A DNA stretch of 62,173 nt, taken from Maricaulis sp048270265 (GTDB lineage Bacteria > Pseudomonadota > Alphaproteobacteria > Caulobacterales > Maricaulaceae). Where the stretch lies: contig NZ_JBLWTD010000017.1 in assembly GCF_048270265.1 (NCBI RefSeq), forward strand, positions 1 through 62,173. Direction: 5' to 3'. Of this stretch, positions 16,314 through 26,178 are shown piece by piece; position 1 is the first letter of the stretch, and the number at the start of each line of letters is the position of its first letter. Under the pieces are notes generated by a model. The model did not search any database. It was given only the letters and a program-made list of their open reading frames with translations, and was not told where the DNA came from. A program made the translations under genes and the position numbers.

Positions 16314-17871
16314 GCCACTCACCCTCTTCCTCCCCCGCGATGCCGCCGCCCGTTCGGTCGGCGCCGATTCTGTCGCCGAACACCTCCAGGCCGCCGCCCT
16401 CCAGCGCGGCATAGCATTGACGCTGATCCGCACCGGATCACGCGGCATGCTGTGGCTCGAACCCCTGCTGGAGATCGAGCGCGACGGGATTCGCCACGGC
16501 TTCGGCCCGCTGGACGAAGCCGATGTCGAGAGCCTGTTCGAACAGGACTTCGCCAACACACACCCGCGCGCCCTCGGCCCTGTCGAAGCGCTGGGCTGGA
16601 TGCAGGCCCAGACCCGGCTTCTCTACCGCCGCTGCGGCGTGATCGACCCGCTCGATCTGGACGCCTTCGAACGTGAAGGCGGCCTCGCCGGTCTGCGCGC
16701 GGCGCTAAACCAGCCCGCCTCCGAAATCATCGAAACCGTCACCGCCTCCGGCCTGCGCGGTCGCGGCGGTGCCGGCTTCCCGGCCGGGATCAAGTGGAAG
16801 ACCGCCGCTGAGGCGCCGGGTGACCAGAAATACATCTGCTGCAATGCCGATGAGGGCGATAGCGGCACCTTCGCCGACCGAATGTTGATCGAAGGCGATC
16901 CGGGCCAGTTGATCGAGGGCATGGTCATCGCCGGCCTCGCCGTCGGGGCAACGCAGGGCCTGATCTATCTGCGCTCGGAATATCCCGACGCAATTGCGAC
17001 GATGCGCGCCGCCATCGCCGCCTGGGAAACGCGCGGCTGGCTCGGCGATGACATTCTCGGCTCCGGCCACAGCTTCCATCTCACCCTGCGCCGCGGCGCC
17101 GGCTCCTATGTCTGCGGCGAAGAGAGCGCCATGCTCGAAAGCCTGGAAGGCAAGCGCGGCCAGGTGCGGGTCAAACCGCCCATCCCGGCGATCTCCGGCC
17201 TGTTCGGCAAGCCGACCATCGTCAACAATGTCCTCACCCTCGCCAGCGTGCCCGACATTCTCGCCAACGGCGCCGCCGCTTATCAGGCGCTGGGCAATGA
17301 GCGTTCGCGCGGCACCCAGGCTTTTCAGCTCGCCGGCAATATCAAGCATGGCGGCCTGTTCGAGGCCCCCTTCGGACTCTCCCTTCGCGAACTGATCGAG
17401 ACCCATGGCGGCGGCACCTTGTCAGGCCGCCCGATCCGCGCCGTCCAGGTCGGCGGACCGCTCGGCGCCTATCTGCCGGCCTCCATGCTTGATCTGCCGC
17501 TGGAGTATGAAGCCTTCGCCGCCGCCGGGGCGATGCTGGGCCATGGCGGAATTGTCGTGTTTGATGACACGGTCGACATGGCGCGCCAGGCGGAGTTCGC
17601 AATGGAATTCTGCGCCGAGGAAAGCTGTGGCAAGTGCACGCCCTGCCGGATCGGCTCGGTGCGCGGGGCCGAGACCCTGGCCAAGGTGCGCCGCGGCGAG
17701 GATGTCGAAGCCAATCTCGCCCTGGTCGAGGAGCTTTGCACCGTGCTCGCCGACGGCTCGCTCTGCGCCATGGGCGGGCTGACGCCGATGCCGGTGATGA
17801 GCGCGATCCGCCATTTCCGTGATGACTTCGAGACCGAGCCGCTACAGGCGGATGAAACGGTGGTAGGGTAG
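16306..17871 (+). CDS. fdsB: NAD-dependent formate dehydrogenase beta subunit (NuoF-like)
   Basis: A 521-residue NADH/FMN subunit. A thioredoxin-like N-terminal domain (about residues 1-120) is followed by the NuoF core with RGRGGAGFPAGIKW, CCNADEGDSGTFADR, RRGAGSYVCGEESAMLESLEGKRG, KPTIVNNVLTLASVPDI and the C-terminal [4Fe-4S] motif ESCGKCTPCRIG. It takes electrons from FdsA through Fe-S clusters to NAD+. It overlaps fdsG, and fdsA begins 4 bases after its stop. Confidence 0.96.
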   Translation: MTEPLTLFLPRDAAARSVGADSVAEHLQAAALQRGIALTLIRTGSRGMLWLEPLLEIERDGIRHGFGPLDEADVESLFEQDFANTHPRALGPVEALGWMQAQTRLLYRRCGVIDPLDLDAFEREGGLAGLRAALNQPASEIIETVTASGLRGRGGAGFPAGIKWKTAAEAPGDQKYICCNADEGDSGTFADRMLIEGDPGQLIEGMVIAGLAVGATQGLIYLRSEYPDAIATMRAAIAAWETRGWLGDDILGSGHSFHLTLRRGAGSYVCGEESAMLESLEGKRGQVRVKPPIPAISGLFGKPTIVNNVLTLASVPDILANGAAAYQALGNERSRGTQAFQLAGNIKHGGLFEAPFGLSLRELIETHGGGTLSGRPIRAVQVGGPLGAYLPASMLDLPLEYEAFAAAGAMLGHGGIVVFDDTVDMARQAEFAMEFCAEESCGKCTPCRIGSVRGAETLAKVRRGEDVEANLALVEELCTVLADGSLCAMGGLTPMPVMSAIRHFRDDFETEPLQADETVVG

Positions 17872-17875
17872 CGCC

Positions 17876-20713
17876 ATGGGTAGCCGCAAAGCATCAGATT
17901 TCGGAACCCCGGCCCAGTCCGGCGAACCAAGCGTCAGCCTCGAGATCGATGGCAAGCGCGTTCACGTTCCCGCCGGCACCTCGATCATGCGCGCCGCAGC
18001 CCAGACCGAGGCGCGCATCCCCAAGCTTTGCGCCACGGACAGCCTGCAGCCCTTCGGCTCCTGCCGCATGTGCCTGGTCGAGATCGAGGACCGCAAGGGC
18101 ACGCCAGCCTCCTGCACCACGCCGGTCGCCGAGGGCCTGAAAGTCACCACCCAGTCGCCGCGCCTGGAAGCCCTGCGCCGCGGCATCATGGAACTCTATA
18201 TTTCCGACCATCCGCTCGACTGCCTGACCTGTTCGGCCAATGGCGATTGCGAGCTGCAGGACACGGCGGGCGAAGTGGGTCTGCGCGAAGTACGCTATGG
18301 CTTTGATGGCCAGAACCACCTCGATGAAGGCGTGGATGCCTCCAATCCCTATTTCCAGTTCGATGGCTCGAAATGCATCGTCTGTTCGCGCTGTGTGCGG
18401 GCCTGCGATGAAGTCCAGGGCACGCTGGCCCTGACGATTGAGGGCCGAGGCTTCGACTCCAAGGTCACGGCCAGTCTCGGCGAGAATTTCTTCGACAGCG
18501 AATGCGTCTCCTGTGGTGCCTGCGTCCAGGCCTGTCCGACCGCGACGCTGATGGAGAAAACCATCGTCGAGCATGGCCAGCCGCGGCGCGAGGTGAAGAC
18601 GACCTGCGCCTATTGCGGCGTCGGCTGTTCCTTTATCGCCGAGCTGCAGGGCGATGAAGTCGTGCGCATGACACCCGATCGCGAGGGTGGCGCCAATGAA
18701 GGCCATTCCTGCGTCAAGGGACGGTTCGCCTGGGGCTATGCCACGCATAGTGAACGCATGCTCTCACCCATGGTGCGGGACAATATCACCGACCCCTGGC
18801 GCGAATGCAGCTGGGACGAGGCCATCGACTTCGCCGCCACGCGCCTGAAGCGCATCCAGAAAGAACACGGCACCGGCGCGATCGGCGGCATCACCTCGTC
18901 GCGCTGCACCAATGAGGAAGTCTATACCGTCCAGAAAATGGTCCGCGCCGCTTTCGGCAACAATAATGTCGATACCTGCGCCCGCGTCTGTCATTCGCCG
19001 ACCGGTTACGGGTTGAGCGTCACGCTCGGCACCTCGGCCGGCACGCAGGATTTCAAATCCGTCGAGCAGGCCGATGTCATCCTGGTGATCGGCGCCAACC
19101 CGACCGACGCCCATCCCGTCTTTGCCTCCCGCATGAAGAAGCGCCTGCGCGCCGGTGCCAAGCTGATCGTGATCGACCCACGCCGCATTGATCTGGTGCG
19201 TTCGCCACATATCAGCGCCGCGCATCATCTCCAGCTGCGCCCCGGCACCAATGTCGCGGTCATCAACGCCCTCGCCCACGTCATCGTCACCGAGGGCCTG
19301 GTCGATGACGCCTTCGTCGCTGAACGCTGCGAGGATGAGAGCTTCAATCGGTGGGCTGAATTCATCCGCGATGCCAGCAATTCACCCGAAGCCGTCGAGG
19401 CGGTCAGTGGCGTGCCGGCGAAGGAGATGCGCGAGGCCGCGCGGCTCTATGCCACCGGCGGCAATGGCGCGATCTATTACGGGCTCGGCGTCACCGAACA
19501 CTCGCAAGGCTCATCCATGGTGATGGGCATGGCCAATCTGGCGATGGCGACCGGCAATCTCGGACGCGAGGGCGTCGGCATCAATCCGCTGCGCGGTCAG
19601 AACAATGTCCAGGGCTCGTGCGATATGGGCTCCTTCCCGCATGAATTCCCCGGCTATCGCCACGTCTCCGACGACATCGTCCGCGGCACGTTCGAGCAGG
19701 CCTGGGGCCGCGAATTGCTGGCCGAGCCGGGCCTGCGCATCCCCAACATGTTCTCCGCCGCCCTCGATGGTTCTTTCCGCGGCCTCTATGTCCAGGGCGA
19801 GGACATCGCCCATTCCGACCCCGACAGCCATCACGTGCTGGCGGCGCTGCGGGCCATGGACTGCGTCATCGTGCAGGACCTCTTCGTCAACGAGACGGCG
19901 GCCTATGCCCATGTCTTCCTGCCCGGCACCTCCTTCCTGGAAAAGGACGGCACCTTCATCAATGCAGAGCGCCGCATCAATCGCGTCCGCCCGGCCATGC
20001 CGGAAAAACAGGGCCTGTCGGAATGGGAGACGGTGTGCCGCCTCTCCACGGCGATGGGCTTCCCGATGCAGTACAATAATGCCGCCGAAATCATGGACGA
20101 GATCGCGGCCCTGACGCCCACTTTCGCCGGTGTCAGTTTTGACCGCCTCGACAATGGCCCCTCGATCCAGTGGCCCTGCAATGACGCGGCGCCCGATGGC
20201 ACGCCGGTGATGCATGTCGGCGGTTTCGTGCGCGGCAAGGGTCATTTCATGATGACGCAATACGTGCCGACCGAGGAACGCTCCAACCGGCATTTCCCGC
20301 TTCTGCTCACCACCGGCCGCATCCTCAGCCAGTATAATGTTGGGGCCCAGACGCGGCGGACCGCCAATTCGAGCTGGCATGACGAGGACCTGCTGGAAAT
20401 CCATCCGGCGGACGCGGAAATGCGCGGTGTCCGTGATGGCGACATGGTCTCGCTCTCAAGCCGCAAGGGCGCGGTGACCGTGCGCGCGACCATCACCGAC
20501 CGGGTGCCGCCGGGCATTGTCTACACCACTTTCCACCACCCGGAGACGGGGGCCAATGTCGTCACCACAGAGCTCTCGGACTGGGCCACCAGCTGCCCGG
20601 AATACAAGGTGACCGCCGTGCAGGTCTCGCCGTCCAACATGCCGTCGGACTGGCAGGCCGAGCGCGAGCGCCGCGCCGACCGGGCCGTGCGCATCATGCC
20701 GGCTGCGGAATAG
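17876..20713 (+). CDS. fdsA: NAD-dependent formate dehydrogenase alpha subunit (Mo-bis-MGD)
   Basis: A 945-residue catalytic subunit. In order: [2Fe-2S] ferredoxin domain (FGSCRMCLVEIE), His-Cys NuoG motif (DHPLDCLTCSANGDCELQ), two [4Fe-4S] motifs (CIVCSRCVRACDE, CVSCGACVQACP), the molybdopterin-domain cluster CAYCGVGC, and the Mo-binding domain with Cys372-His373 in CARVCHSPTGYGL. The Mo ligand is therefore cysteine, not selenocysteine. The C-terminal MGD-binding domain includes GRILSQYNVGAQTRR. The enzyme oxidises formate to CO2 in the cytoplasm and can in principle run backwards. Confidence 0.97.
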   Translation: MGSRKASDFGTPAQSGEPSVSLEIDGKRVHVPAGTSIMRAAAQTEARIPKLCATDSLQPFGSCRMCLVEIEDRKGTPASCTTPVAEGLKVTTQSPRLEALRRGIMELYISDHPLDCLTCSANGDCELQDTAGEVGLREVRYGFDGQNHLDEGVDASNPYFQFDGSKCIVCSRCVRACDEVQGTLALTIEGRGFDSKVTASLGENFFDSECVSCGACVQACPTATLMEKTIVEHGQPRREVKTTCAYCGVGCSFIAELQGDEVVRMTPDREGGANEGHSCVKGRFAWGYATHSERMLSPMVRDNITDPWRECSWDEAIDFAATRLKRIQKEHGTGAIGGITSSRCTNEEVYTVQKMVRAAFGNNNVDTCARVCHSPTGYGLSVTLGTSAGTQDFKSVEQADVILVIGANPTDAHPVFASRMKKRLRAGAKLIVIDPRRIDLVRSPHISAAHHLQLRPGTNVAVINALAHVIVTEGLVDDAFVAERCEDESFNRWAEFIRDASNSPEAVEAVSGVPAKEMREAARLYATGGNGAIYYGLGVTEHSQGSSMVMGMANLAMATGNLGREGVGINPLRGQNNVQGSCDMGSFPHEFPGYRHVSDDIVRGTFEQAWGRELLAEPGLRIPNMFSAALDGSFRGLYVQGEDIAHSDPDSHHVLAALRAMDCVIVQDLFVNETAAYAHVFLPGTSFLEKDGTFINAERRINRVRPAMPEKQGLSEWETVCRLSTAMGFPMQYNNAAEIMDEIAALTPTFAGVSFDRLDNGPSIQWPCNDAAPDGTPVMHVGGFVRGKGHFMMTQYVPTEERSNRHFPLLLTTGRILSQYNVGAQTRRTANSSWHDEDLLEIHPADAEMRGVRDGDMVSLSSRKGAVTVRATITDRVPPGIVYTTFHHPETGANVVTTELSDWATSCPEYKVTAVQVSPSNMPSDWQAERERRADRAVRIMPAAE

Positions 20714-20722
20714 GACCGCGGC

Positions 20723-21520
20723 GTGGTGAGTTCCCCTGTCCCTGCCAGCCGGCGCACGACCGTCCATACCTCGAAGGGCGGGCCGCAGGACTGGGGCATT
20801 GCCGAAGAGGTCCCGGTCGAGATCGGCTTTAACGGCGCCGCCTGGACCGTGATGATGGCGAGCCCGACCGATATCGAGGACCTCGCCATCGGGCTGGCCC
20901 TGACCGAAGGCGCCGTGACCAGCGGGCTCGATATCGAGGCCGTCGACATCCGCCAATGGCCCGAGGGCCTCACAGCCGATATCCGCATCGCACCGCACCT
21001 GCTGCGCAGCGACCGGATCCATCGCCGCGCGCTCGATGGCCGCACCGGTTGCGGCCTGTGCGGTGTCGAACAGCTCGCCGATCTGCACGCGCCGCCGAGC
21101 ACCCTGCCGCCCGGCCCGGTGATCGCGGCGAAGGCCATTCGCGCCGCGCTCGACGCCCTTCCCGATCACCAGCCCCTCAACCGGGAAACCCGCAGCGTCC
21201 ACGCTGCCGCCTGGTGCCGCCTTGATGGCGAGATCATGCTCGTGCGCGAGGATGTCGGCCGCCATAATGCGCTCGACAAACTGGCCGGTGCCCGCCTGCG
21301 CGGCGGCGAGCCGAGTGAGGCCGGCTTTGTCGTGATGAGCAGTCGCTGCAGTTTCGAACTCGTCTTCAAGGCGGCCCGAATGCGCGCAGCCCTGCTCGCG
21401 GCCCAGTCGGCCCCGACCGGCCTCGCCCTCGACCTGGCCAGCCAGCTCGCCCTGCCGATAGCAGCAGCCGGCCCGGATGGTGCCATTGTCTTCTTCAGCC
21501 CGGAGTCTGCCGATGAATGA
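20723..21520 (+). CDS. fdhD: Formate dehydrogenase accessory sulfurtransferase FdhD
   Basis: A 265-residue FdhD/FdsC protein that delivers sulfur to the molybdenum cofactor of formate dehydrogenase. Conserved features are EVPVEI, MASPTDIEDLAIGLALTEG, the catalytic loop GCGLCG and LVREDVGRHNALDKL, then MSSRCSFELV. Start codon GTG at 20723, with a second GTG directly after. It lies between fdsA and fdsD, as in the standard fdsGBACD order, and overlaps fdsD. Confidence 0.94.
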   Translation: MVSSPVPASRRTTVHTSKGGPQDWGIAEEVPVEIGFNGAAWTVMMASPTDIEDLAIGLALTEGAVTSGLDIEAVDIRQWPEGLTADIRIAPHLLRSDRIHRRALDGRTGCGLCGVEQLADLHAPPSTLPPGPVIAAKAIRAALDALPDHQPLNRETRSVHAAAWCRLDGEIMLVREDVGRHNALDKLAGARLRGGEPSEAGFVVMSSRCSFELVFKAARMRAALLAAQSAPTGLALDLASQLALPIAAAGPDGAIVFFSPESADE

Positions 21521-21728
21521 TTCCAACCTCATCCGGATGGCCCATCAGATTGCCGATTTCTACGCTCCCTATACCGAGGCCGAGGCGATCGAGGGTGTGG
21601 CCGTCCATATCCGGAAGTTCTGGGATCCGAGCATGCGTGATCGCCTGATCGCCCTCTCGCAAGCCCCCGATGCCGGGCTGAGCCCGACCATCACCGCCGC
21701 GATCACGCGGCTCATCGCCCTCAGCTGA
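21513..21728 (+). CDS. fdsD: Formate dehydrogenase delta subunit
   Basis: A 71-residue FdsD protein (LIRMAHQIADFYAPYTEAEA, VAVHIRKFWDPSMR), a small soluble subunit needed for assembly or stability of the Fds complex. The ATG at 21513 overlaps the fdhD stop by 8 bases and starts exactly where the family does; it fits better than an upstream in-frame codon at 21477. Confidence 0.92.
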   Translation: MNDSNLIRMAHQIADFYAPYTEAEAIEGVAVHIRKFWDPSMRDRLIALSQAPDAGLSPTITAAITRLIALS

Positions 21729-21753
21729 CACCAGACCGGATCGGACCGCCCCC

Positions 21754-23424
21754 ATGACCACCGACATTGAACTCGCCCGCGCCGCAACCCTCTTGCCGAT
21801 CACCGAGGTCGCGGCCCGGCTCGACATCCCTGCCGATGCCATTGCCCAGTATGGCACCGACAAGGCCAAGCTGACCGCGCCCTTCCTGGCCAGCCTCGAA
21901 GACAGGCCGGACGGGCATCTCATCCTGGTCACGGCGATCAATCCGACCCCGGCGGGCGAAGGCAAGACAACCACCACAGTCGGGCTCGGCGATGCCCTCA
22001 ACCGGATCGGCAAGAAGGCCGCGATCTGTATCCGCGAGCCTTCGCTGGGCCCCTGTTTCGGGATGAAGGGCGGCGCGGCGGGCGGCGGCCATGCCCAGGT
22101 CGTTCCGATGGAAGACATCAATCTCCACTTCACCGGCGATTTCCACGCCATCACCTCGGCGCACAATCTGCTCTCGGCGATGATCGAAAACCACATCTAC
22201 TGGGGCAATGCGCTCGAGATTGACCAGCGCCGCATCGTCTGGCGCCGCGTCGTCGACATGAATGATCGCGCCCTGCGCCAGATCACCACCTCGCTCGGCG
22301 GCGTCACCAATGGCTTCCCGGGCGAATCCGGCTTCGACATCACCGTCGCCTCCGAAGTGATGGCCATCCTGTGCCTGGGGACCGACCTTGAAGACCTGCA
22401 GCGCCGGCTCGGCGATATCATCGTCGCCTATCGCCGCGACAAGAGCGCGATCACCTGCCGCGAGCTGAAGGCTGACGGCGCGATGACCGTGCTGCTGAAG
22501 ACCGCCATGCAGCCCAATCTGGTCCAGACGCTGGAGAACAACCCGGCCTTTATCCATGGCGGCCCCTTCGCCAATATTGCCCATGGCTGCAATTCCGTGA
22601 TCGCGACAAAGTCGGCGCTGAAGCTGGCGGACTATGTCGTCACTGAAGCCGGTTTCGGGGCTGATCTGGGTGCCGAGAAATTCTTCGACATCAAATGCCG
22701 CAAGGCCAATCTGAAGCCGAAAGCTGTTGTGCTCGTGGCGACGATCCGGGCGCTCAAAATGAATGGCGGCGTCGCGAAAGCGGATCTGGCCGAGGAGAAT
22801 GTCGCGGCGGTGACGGCCGGTTGTGACAATCTGGGCCGCCATATCGAGAATCTCGCCAAATTCGGCGTGCCCGCTGTCGTTGCGATCAATCACTTCACCG
22901 GTGATACCGAGGCCGAGATCGAAGCGGTCAAGGCCTATGTCGCGGGTCTGGGGCGTGAGGCCATTATTTGCCGGCACTGGGCCGATGGCGGTGCCGGAGC
23001 CGAGGATCTAGCGGTGAAGCTGGTCGAAATGGTTGAGGGCGGCAGCGCCCGTTTCAAACCGCTCTATCCCGACAATTTACCCCTCTGGGAGAAGATCGAG
23101 ACCATTGCGCGCGAGGTTTACCGGGCCGATGGCGTGAGCGCAGACCAGGCCGTGCGCGCCCAGCTCGGCGCCTGGGAAGCGGCCGGGTTCGGGGACTTGC
23201 CGGTCTGCATGGCCAAGACGCAATACAGCTTCACCACCGACCCGGAACGGCGCGGCGCGCCCGATGGCCACACACTGGAAATCCGCGAAGTCCGCCTGGC
23301 CGCCGGGGCCGGATTTGTCGTCGTGATCTGCGGCCAGATCATGACCATGCCCGGCCTGCCGCGTGTACCCTCGGCGGAGAATATCGGGCTGGATGATGCC
23401 GGCAATGTCGTCGGCCTGTTCTAG
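21754..23424 (+). CDS. fhs: Formate-tetrahydrofolate ligase
   Basis: A 556-residue enzyme making 10-formyl-THF from formate, THF and ATP. P-loop TPAGEGKTTTT is at residues 65-75. Other family segments are EPSLGPCFGMKGGAAGGG, FTGDFHAITSAHNLL, GGPFANIAHGCNS and the C-terminal GQIMTMPGLPRVPSAENI. It sits 25 bases after fdsD, so the operon covers both oxidation of formate to CO2 and entry of formate into folate one-carbon metabolism. Its stop codon overlaps that of the convergent ABC transporter gene. Confidence 0.97.
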   Translation: MTTDIELARAATLLPITEVAARLDIPADAIAQYGTDKAKLTAPFLASLEDRPDGHLILVTAINPTPAGEGKTTTTVGLGDALNRIGKKAAICIREPSLGPCFGMKGGAAGGGHAQVVPMEDINLHFTGDFHAITSAHNLLSAMIENHIYWGNALEIDQRRIVWRRVVDMNDRALRQITTSLGGVTNGFPGESGFDITVASEVMAILCLGTDLEDLQRRLGDIIVAYRRDKSAITCRELKADGAMTVLLKTAMQPNLVQTLENNPAFIHGGPFANIAHGCNSVIATKSALKLADYVVTEAGFGADLGAEKFFDIKCRKANLKPKAVVLVATIRALKMNGGVAKADLAEENVAAVTAGCDNLGRHIENLAKFGVPAVVAINHFTGDTEAEIEAVKAYVAGLGREAIICRHWADGGAGAEDLAVKLVEMVEGGSARFKPLYPDNLPLWEKIETIAREVYRADGVSADQAVRAQLGAWEAAGFGDLPVCMAKTQYSFTTDPERRGAPDGHTLEIREVRLAAGAGFVVVICGQIMTMPGLPRVPSAENIGLDDAGNVVGLF

Positions 23425-25337
23425 GCGGAGGCGATGACCTCATCGTCTTCGGGCTGGGTGAATTGCAACTCGATATAGCGCGCATAGAGCCCGCCGCGGG
23501 CGAGCAATTCGGTATGGGTGCCCTGGTCGACGATGCGTCCGCCTTCCAGCACGACGATGAAATCGGCCTTGCGCACGGTGGCCAGCCGGTGGGCGATGAC
23601 CAGGGTGGTGCGATTGCGCGACAGGGTTTCAAAGGCCGTCTGGATCACCAGCTCGCTTTCGGAATCCAGCGCACTGGTCGCCTCGTCCAGCAGCAGGATC
23701 GGCGCATCGCGCAGGATGGCGCGGGCGATCGCCAGGCGCTGACGCTGGCCGCCTGACAGCGTGCGGGCATTCTCGCCGAGCTGGGTCTGATAGCCGTCCG
23801 GCAGGGCCATGATGAATTCATCGGCATTGGCGGCCTTGGCGGCCTCGATCACATCCTCGAGCGAGGCGCCGGCACGGCCGAAGCGGATATTGTCGGCGAC
23901 GGAACCGCCAAACAGTGGCGCATTCTGCTGCACGATGGAGAGCGCATTGCGCAGCTCCGCCGGGTCAAGATGGCTGATATCGACACCGTCGACGGTGAGA
24001 CGGCCCGAGGCCGGATCATAGAGCCGCAGCAGGAGCTGGAACATGGTGCTCTTGCCGGCACCGGACGGACCGACCAGGGCGACGGTCTGGCCCGGTTCCA
24101 CCTTCAGGCTGATGCCCTCCAGCGCCAGCGCATCGGGGCGCGTCGGGTAGGCGAAGGAGACGTCCTCGAAAGCGATCTCGCCGCGCACCGGCTGGGCGAA
24201 ATGTACCGGCGCCTCGGGCACATCGATATCCGGCTTGGCGGCGAGCAATTCCATCAGGCGCTCGGTGGCGCCGGCGGCACGCATCACCTCGGTATAGGTC
24301 TCGGTGAGCATGCCGACACCGCTGACGGCGACGAAGGCATACATCACAAACTGGGTCATCGCGCCGGGCGTGATGCTGCCGGCCTGGACCTGGACAGCGC
24401 CGAACCACAGCACCGCGATCAGGCCCGACAGGATCACCGTGAAGATGATCGCCGTCATCCAGGCGCGCACCTCGATGCGGGCGAGCGAGACCTTGAAAGT
24501 GGTCTCGACGGCTTCAGCAAAGCGCGACCTTTCCTCCGGTTCGCGGGTGAAGGCCTGCACGGTCTCGATCGCCTGCAGGCTTTCGCTGGCGCGGGCCGAG
24601 GCGTCGGCGAGATTGTCCTGGCTGGAACGCGAGAGGCGCTGCACCCGGCGGCCGAACAGCAGGATCGGCCCCAGGATAACCGGTCCGAGTGCCAGCACCA
24701 TCAGGGCCAATTGCCAGTTGACGACGACCATCAGGATCAACGCCCCGGTGGTGGTCGCCACGGTGCGCAGCGCGACGGAGACCGAGGAGCCGACCACGGT
24801 CTGGATCAGCGTGGTATCGGTGGTCAGGCGCGAGAGGACTTCGCCGGTGCGGGTGCTGGCATAGAAGGTCGGGCTCAGCGAGAGCAGATGATCAAACACA
24901 TCGCGGCGCAGATCGGCGACGACGCGCTCGCCCAGCCGGCTGATGAAATAGAAACGCATCGCGCTGGCCAGGCCCAGCAGGGCGGCGACCGCAATCCCGG
25001 CGAGGAAATAGGCCGACAGGCCGTCGCCAATCGAGAAGGCGCCGCAGATCGCCGAATCCGAGGCGCCGGCAAAACCGCAATCGACGACGAGGCGAAAGGC
25101 ACCGGGCAGGATCAGGGTGAGGGTCGAGGCGAGGACGAGAAACAGGGTGAAGGCCGCCAGCAGACCGGGATAGGCGAGCACATAGGGCAAGAGCCGGCGC
25201 AGTGGCTGGGCACTGCGGGCCTTTTCCCGATGCGCCGCATCGCGCTCAAGCTCGGAAGCAAAGCTGGAGCCCCGGTCGGTATCGGCGCGATGTTCGGCGG
25301 TTTGCGATGTCTCGGCCAAGGGGATCTCCGGGGTCAT
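23421..25337 (-). CDS. ABC exporter (fused TMD-NBD, MsbA/ABCB-like)
   Basis: A 638-residue half-transporter. A hydrophilic N-terminal tail of about 45 residues precedes six TM helices (about 50-340) with the coupling region DLRRDVFDHLLSLSPTFYASTRTGEVLSRLTTDTTLIQ. The ATPase domain has Walker A GPSGAGKST, signature LSGGQRQRLAIARAI, Walker B ILLLDEATSALD and the switch IAHRLATV. It would act as a homodimer exporting a lipid or other amphiphile. The gene ends in a 4-base stop-stop overlap with fhs. The likely product name is a lipid/multidrug exporter; the exact substrate is unclear. Confidence 0.94.
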   Translation of the reverse strand: MTPEIPLAETSQTAEHRADTDRGSSFASELERDAAHREKARSAQPLRRLLPYVLAYPGLLAAFTLFLVLASTLTLILPGAFRLVVDCGFAGASDSAICGAFSIGDGLSAYFLAGIAVAALLGLASAMRFYFISRLGERVVADLRRDVFDHLLSLSPTFYASTRTGEVLSRLTTDTTLIQTVVGSSVSVALRTVATTTGALILMVVVNWQLALMVLALGPVILGPILLFGRRVQRLSRSSQDNLADASARASESLQAIETVQAFTREPEERSRFAEAVETTFKVSLARIEVRAWMTAIIFTVILSGLIAVLWFGAVQVQAGSITPGAMTQFVMYAFVAVSGVGMLTETYTEVMRAAGATERLMELLAAKPDIDVPEAPVHFAQPVRGEIAFEDVSFAYPTRPDALALEGISLKVEPGQTVALVGPSGAGKSTMFQLLLRLYDPASGRLTVDGVDISHLDPAELRNALSIVQQNAPLFGGSVADNIRFGRAGASLEDVIEAAKAANADEFIMALPDGYQTQLGENARTLSGGQRQRLAIARAILRDAPILLLDEATSALDSESELVIQTAFETLSRNRTTLVIAHRLATVRKADFIVVLEGGRIVDQGTHTELLARGGLYARYIELQFTQPEDDEVIASA

Positions 25338-25412
25338 GGCGGGGGCGTATCAATCTGGTCCCTGCATATAGGATGTTCAGCGCCCGCTTGCACCGGGCGA
25401 TACCGTGCGGGA

Positions 25413-26060
25413 TCAGTTGGCCGGCTTGCGGGCGACGATGAAAACCGCGACCGCCTTGTCCGGGCGCCATTGATGCTCAAGCTCAAATCCGGCCTGACAC
25501 AGGCTCTCCGCCAGCTGGACCTGGGTGAAGACGCGCAGCATAGGCAACAGGCCCAAGGCGCGTCCGATCGGTGCGATCAGACTGAAAAACCACATTTTCT
25601 CGCCCAGACAGGCGGTGCTGGAGATAAACACGCCCCCCGGCTTGAGCAGGGAATGGACGCGGGCAATCGCGGCATCGCGGTCCTCCAGCAAGTGCAGAAT
25701 GCTCAGTCCGAGCACGACGTCGAAACGCCCGGGCGCCGCATCGATATCCTCGAAGCCAACGCGTTCAAAACTGATATTCCCGACCCCGGCCTCAACCGCG
25801 CGGCCCCGGGCAATCTCCAGCATTTCGCCGGACAGGTCGGTGGCGTGGATATGTTTGACATGGGGCGCATGGCTGACCGCCGTCATGCCGGTGCCGCAGC
25901 CAAATTCGAGCACGTCCGAGTCCGGCGTGAAATGCTGGCGCGTGATCTCGAGCTTTTTCTGATAGGCCGCCTCATCGCTGATCGGGTCAGTGGCATATTT
26001 CTGCGCCAGACGGTCCCAGAAACGCCGGTCATTGTCCGGTTTGCTTGCATCGGTGGGCAT
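25413..26060 (-). CDS. Class I SAM-dependent methyltransferase
   Basis: A 215-residue methyltransferase. Motif I is VLEFGCGTGMTAVSHAPHV (about residues 50-68), then ATDLSGEMLEIARGRA, and the FDVVLGLSILHLLEDRDAAIARVHSLLKPGGVFI segment of the UbiE/methyltransferase-11 group. The C-terminus is hydrophobic (FSLIAPIGRALGLLPML). AGAGGAAA lies upstream of the ATG. The substrate is unknown. It is divergent from the LysR gene at 26179. Confidence 0.9.
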   Translation of the reverse strand: MPTDASKPDNDRRFWDRLAQKYATDPISDEAAYQKKLEITRQHFTPDSDVLEFGCGTGMTAVSHAPHVKHIHATDLSGEMLEIARGRAVEAGVGNISFERVGFEDIDAAPGRFDVVLGLSILHLLEDRDAAIARVHSLLKPGGVFISSTACLGEKMWFFSLIAPIGRALGLLPMLRVFTQVQLAESLCQAGFELEHQWRPDKAVAVFIVARKPAN

Positions 26061-26113
26061 GGAATTTCCTCTCTGAAGCCGCCGGAACGGTATGGTCGGA
26101 TCCTTTGGGCAAC

Positions 26114-26135
26114 CTGTTTACCCATACATAAACAG
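26114..26135. promoter_or_regulatory. Inverted repeat in the methyltransferase/LysR divergent region
   Basis: CTGTTTA and TAAACAG, exact complements separated by 8 bases, midway in the 118-base gap. It is a candidate LysR operator. The region is AT-rich compared with its surroundings, and TATAC lies 16 bases before the LysR ATG. Confidence 0.45.
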
Positions 26136-26178
26136 AAGGTATATTGTCGAATACTGCGGCTCTGGTATACGTAAATAG

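Noticed and set aside
16306..20713. Complex I genes (nuoE, nuoF, nuoG)
   Set aside because: The subunits are NuoE/F/G-like but the alpha subunit has a complete molybdopterin active site with Cys-His and is followed by fdhD and fdsD, so this is formate dehydrogenase.
23970..26174. A 734-codon open frame on the plus strand, opposite the ABC exporter and methyltransferase genes
   Set aside because: It is an antisense shadow of GC-rich coding DNA: the translation is rich in Gly, Asp, His and Arg without any domain, while the minus strand has clear Walker and methyltransferase motifs.
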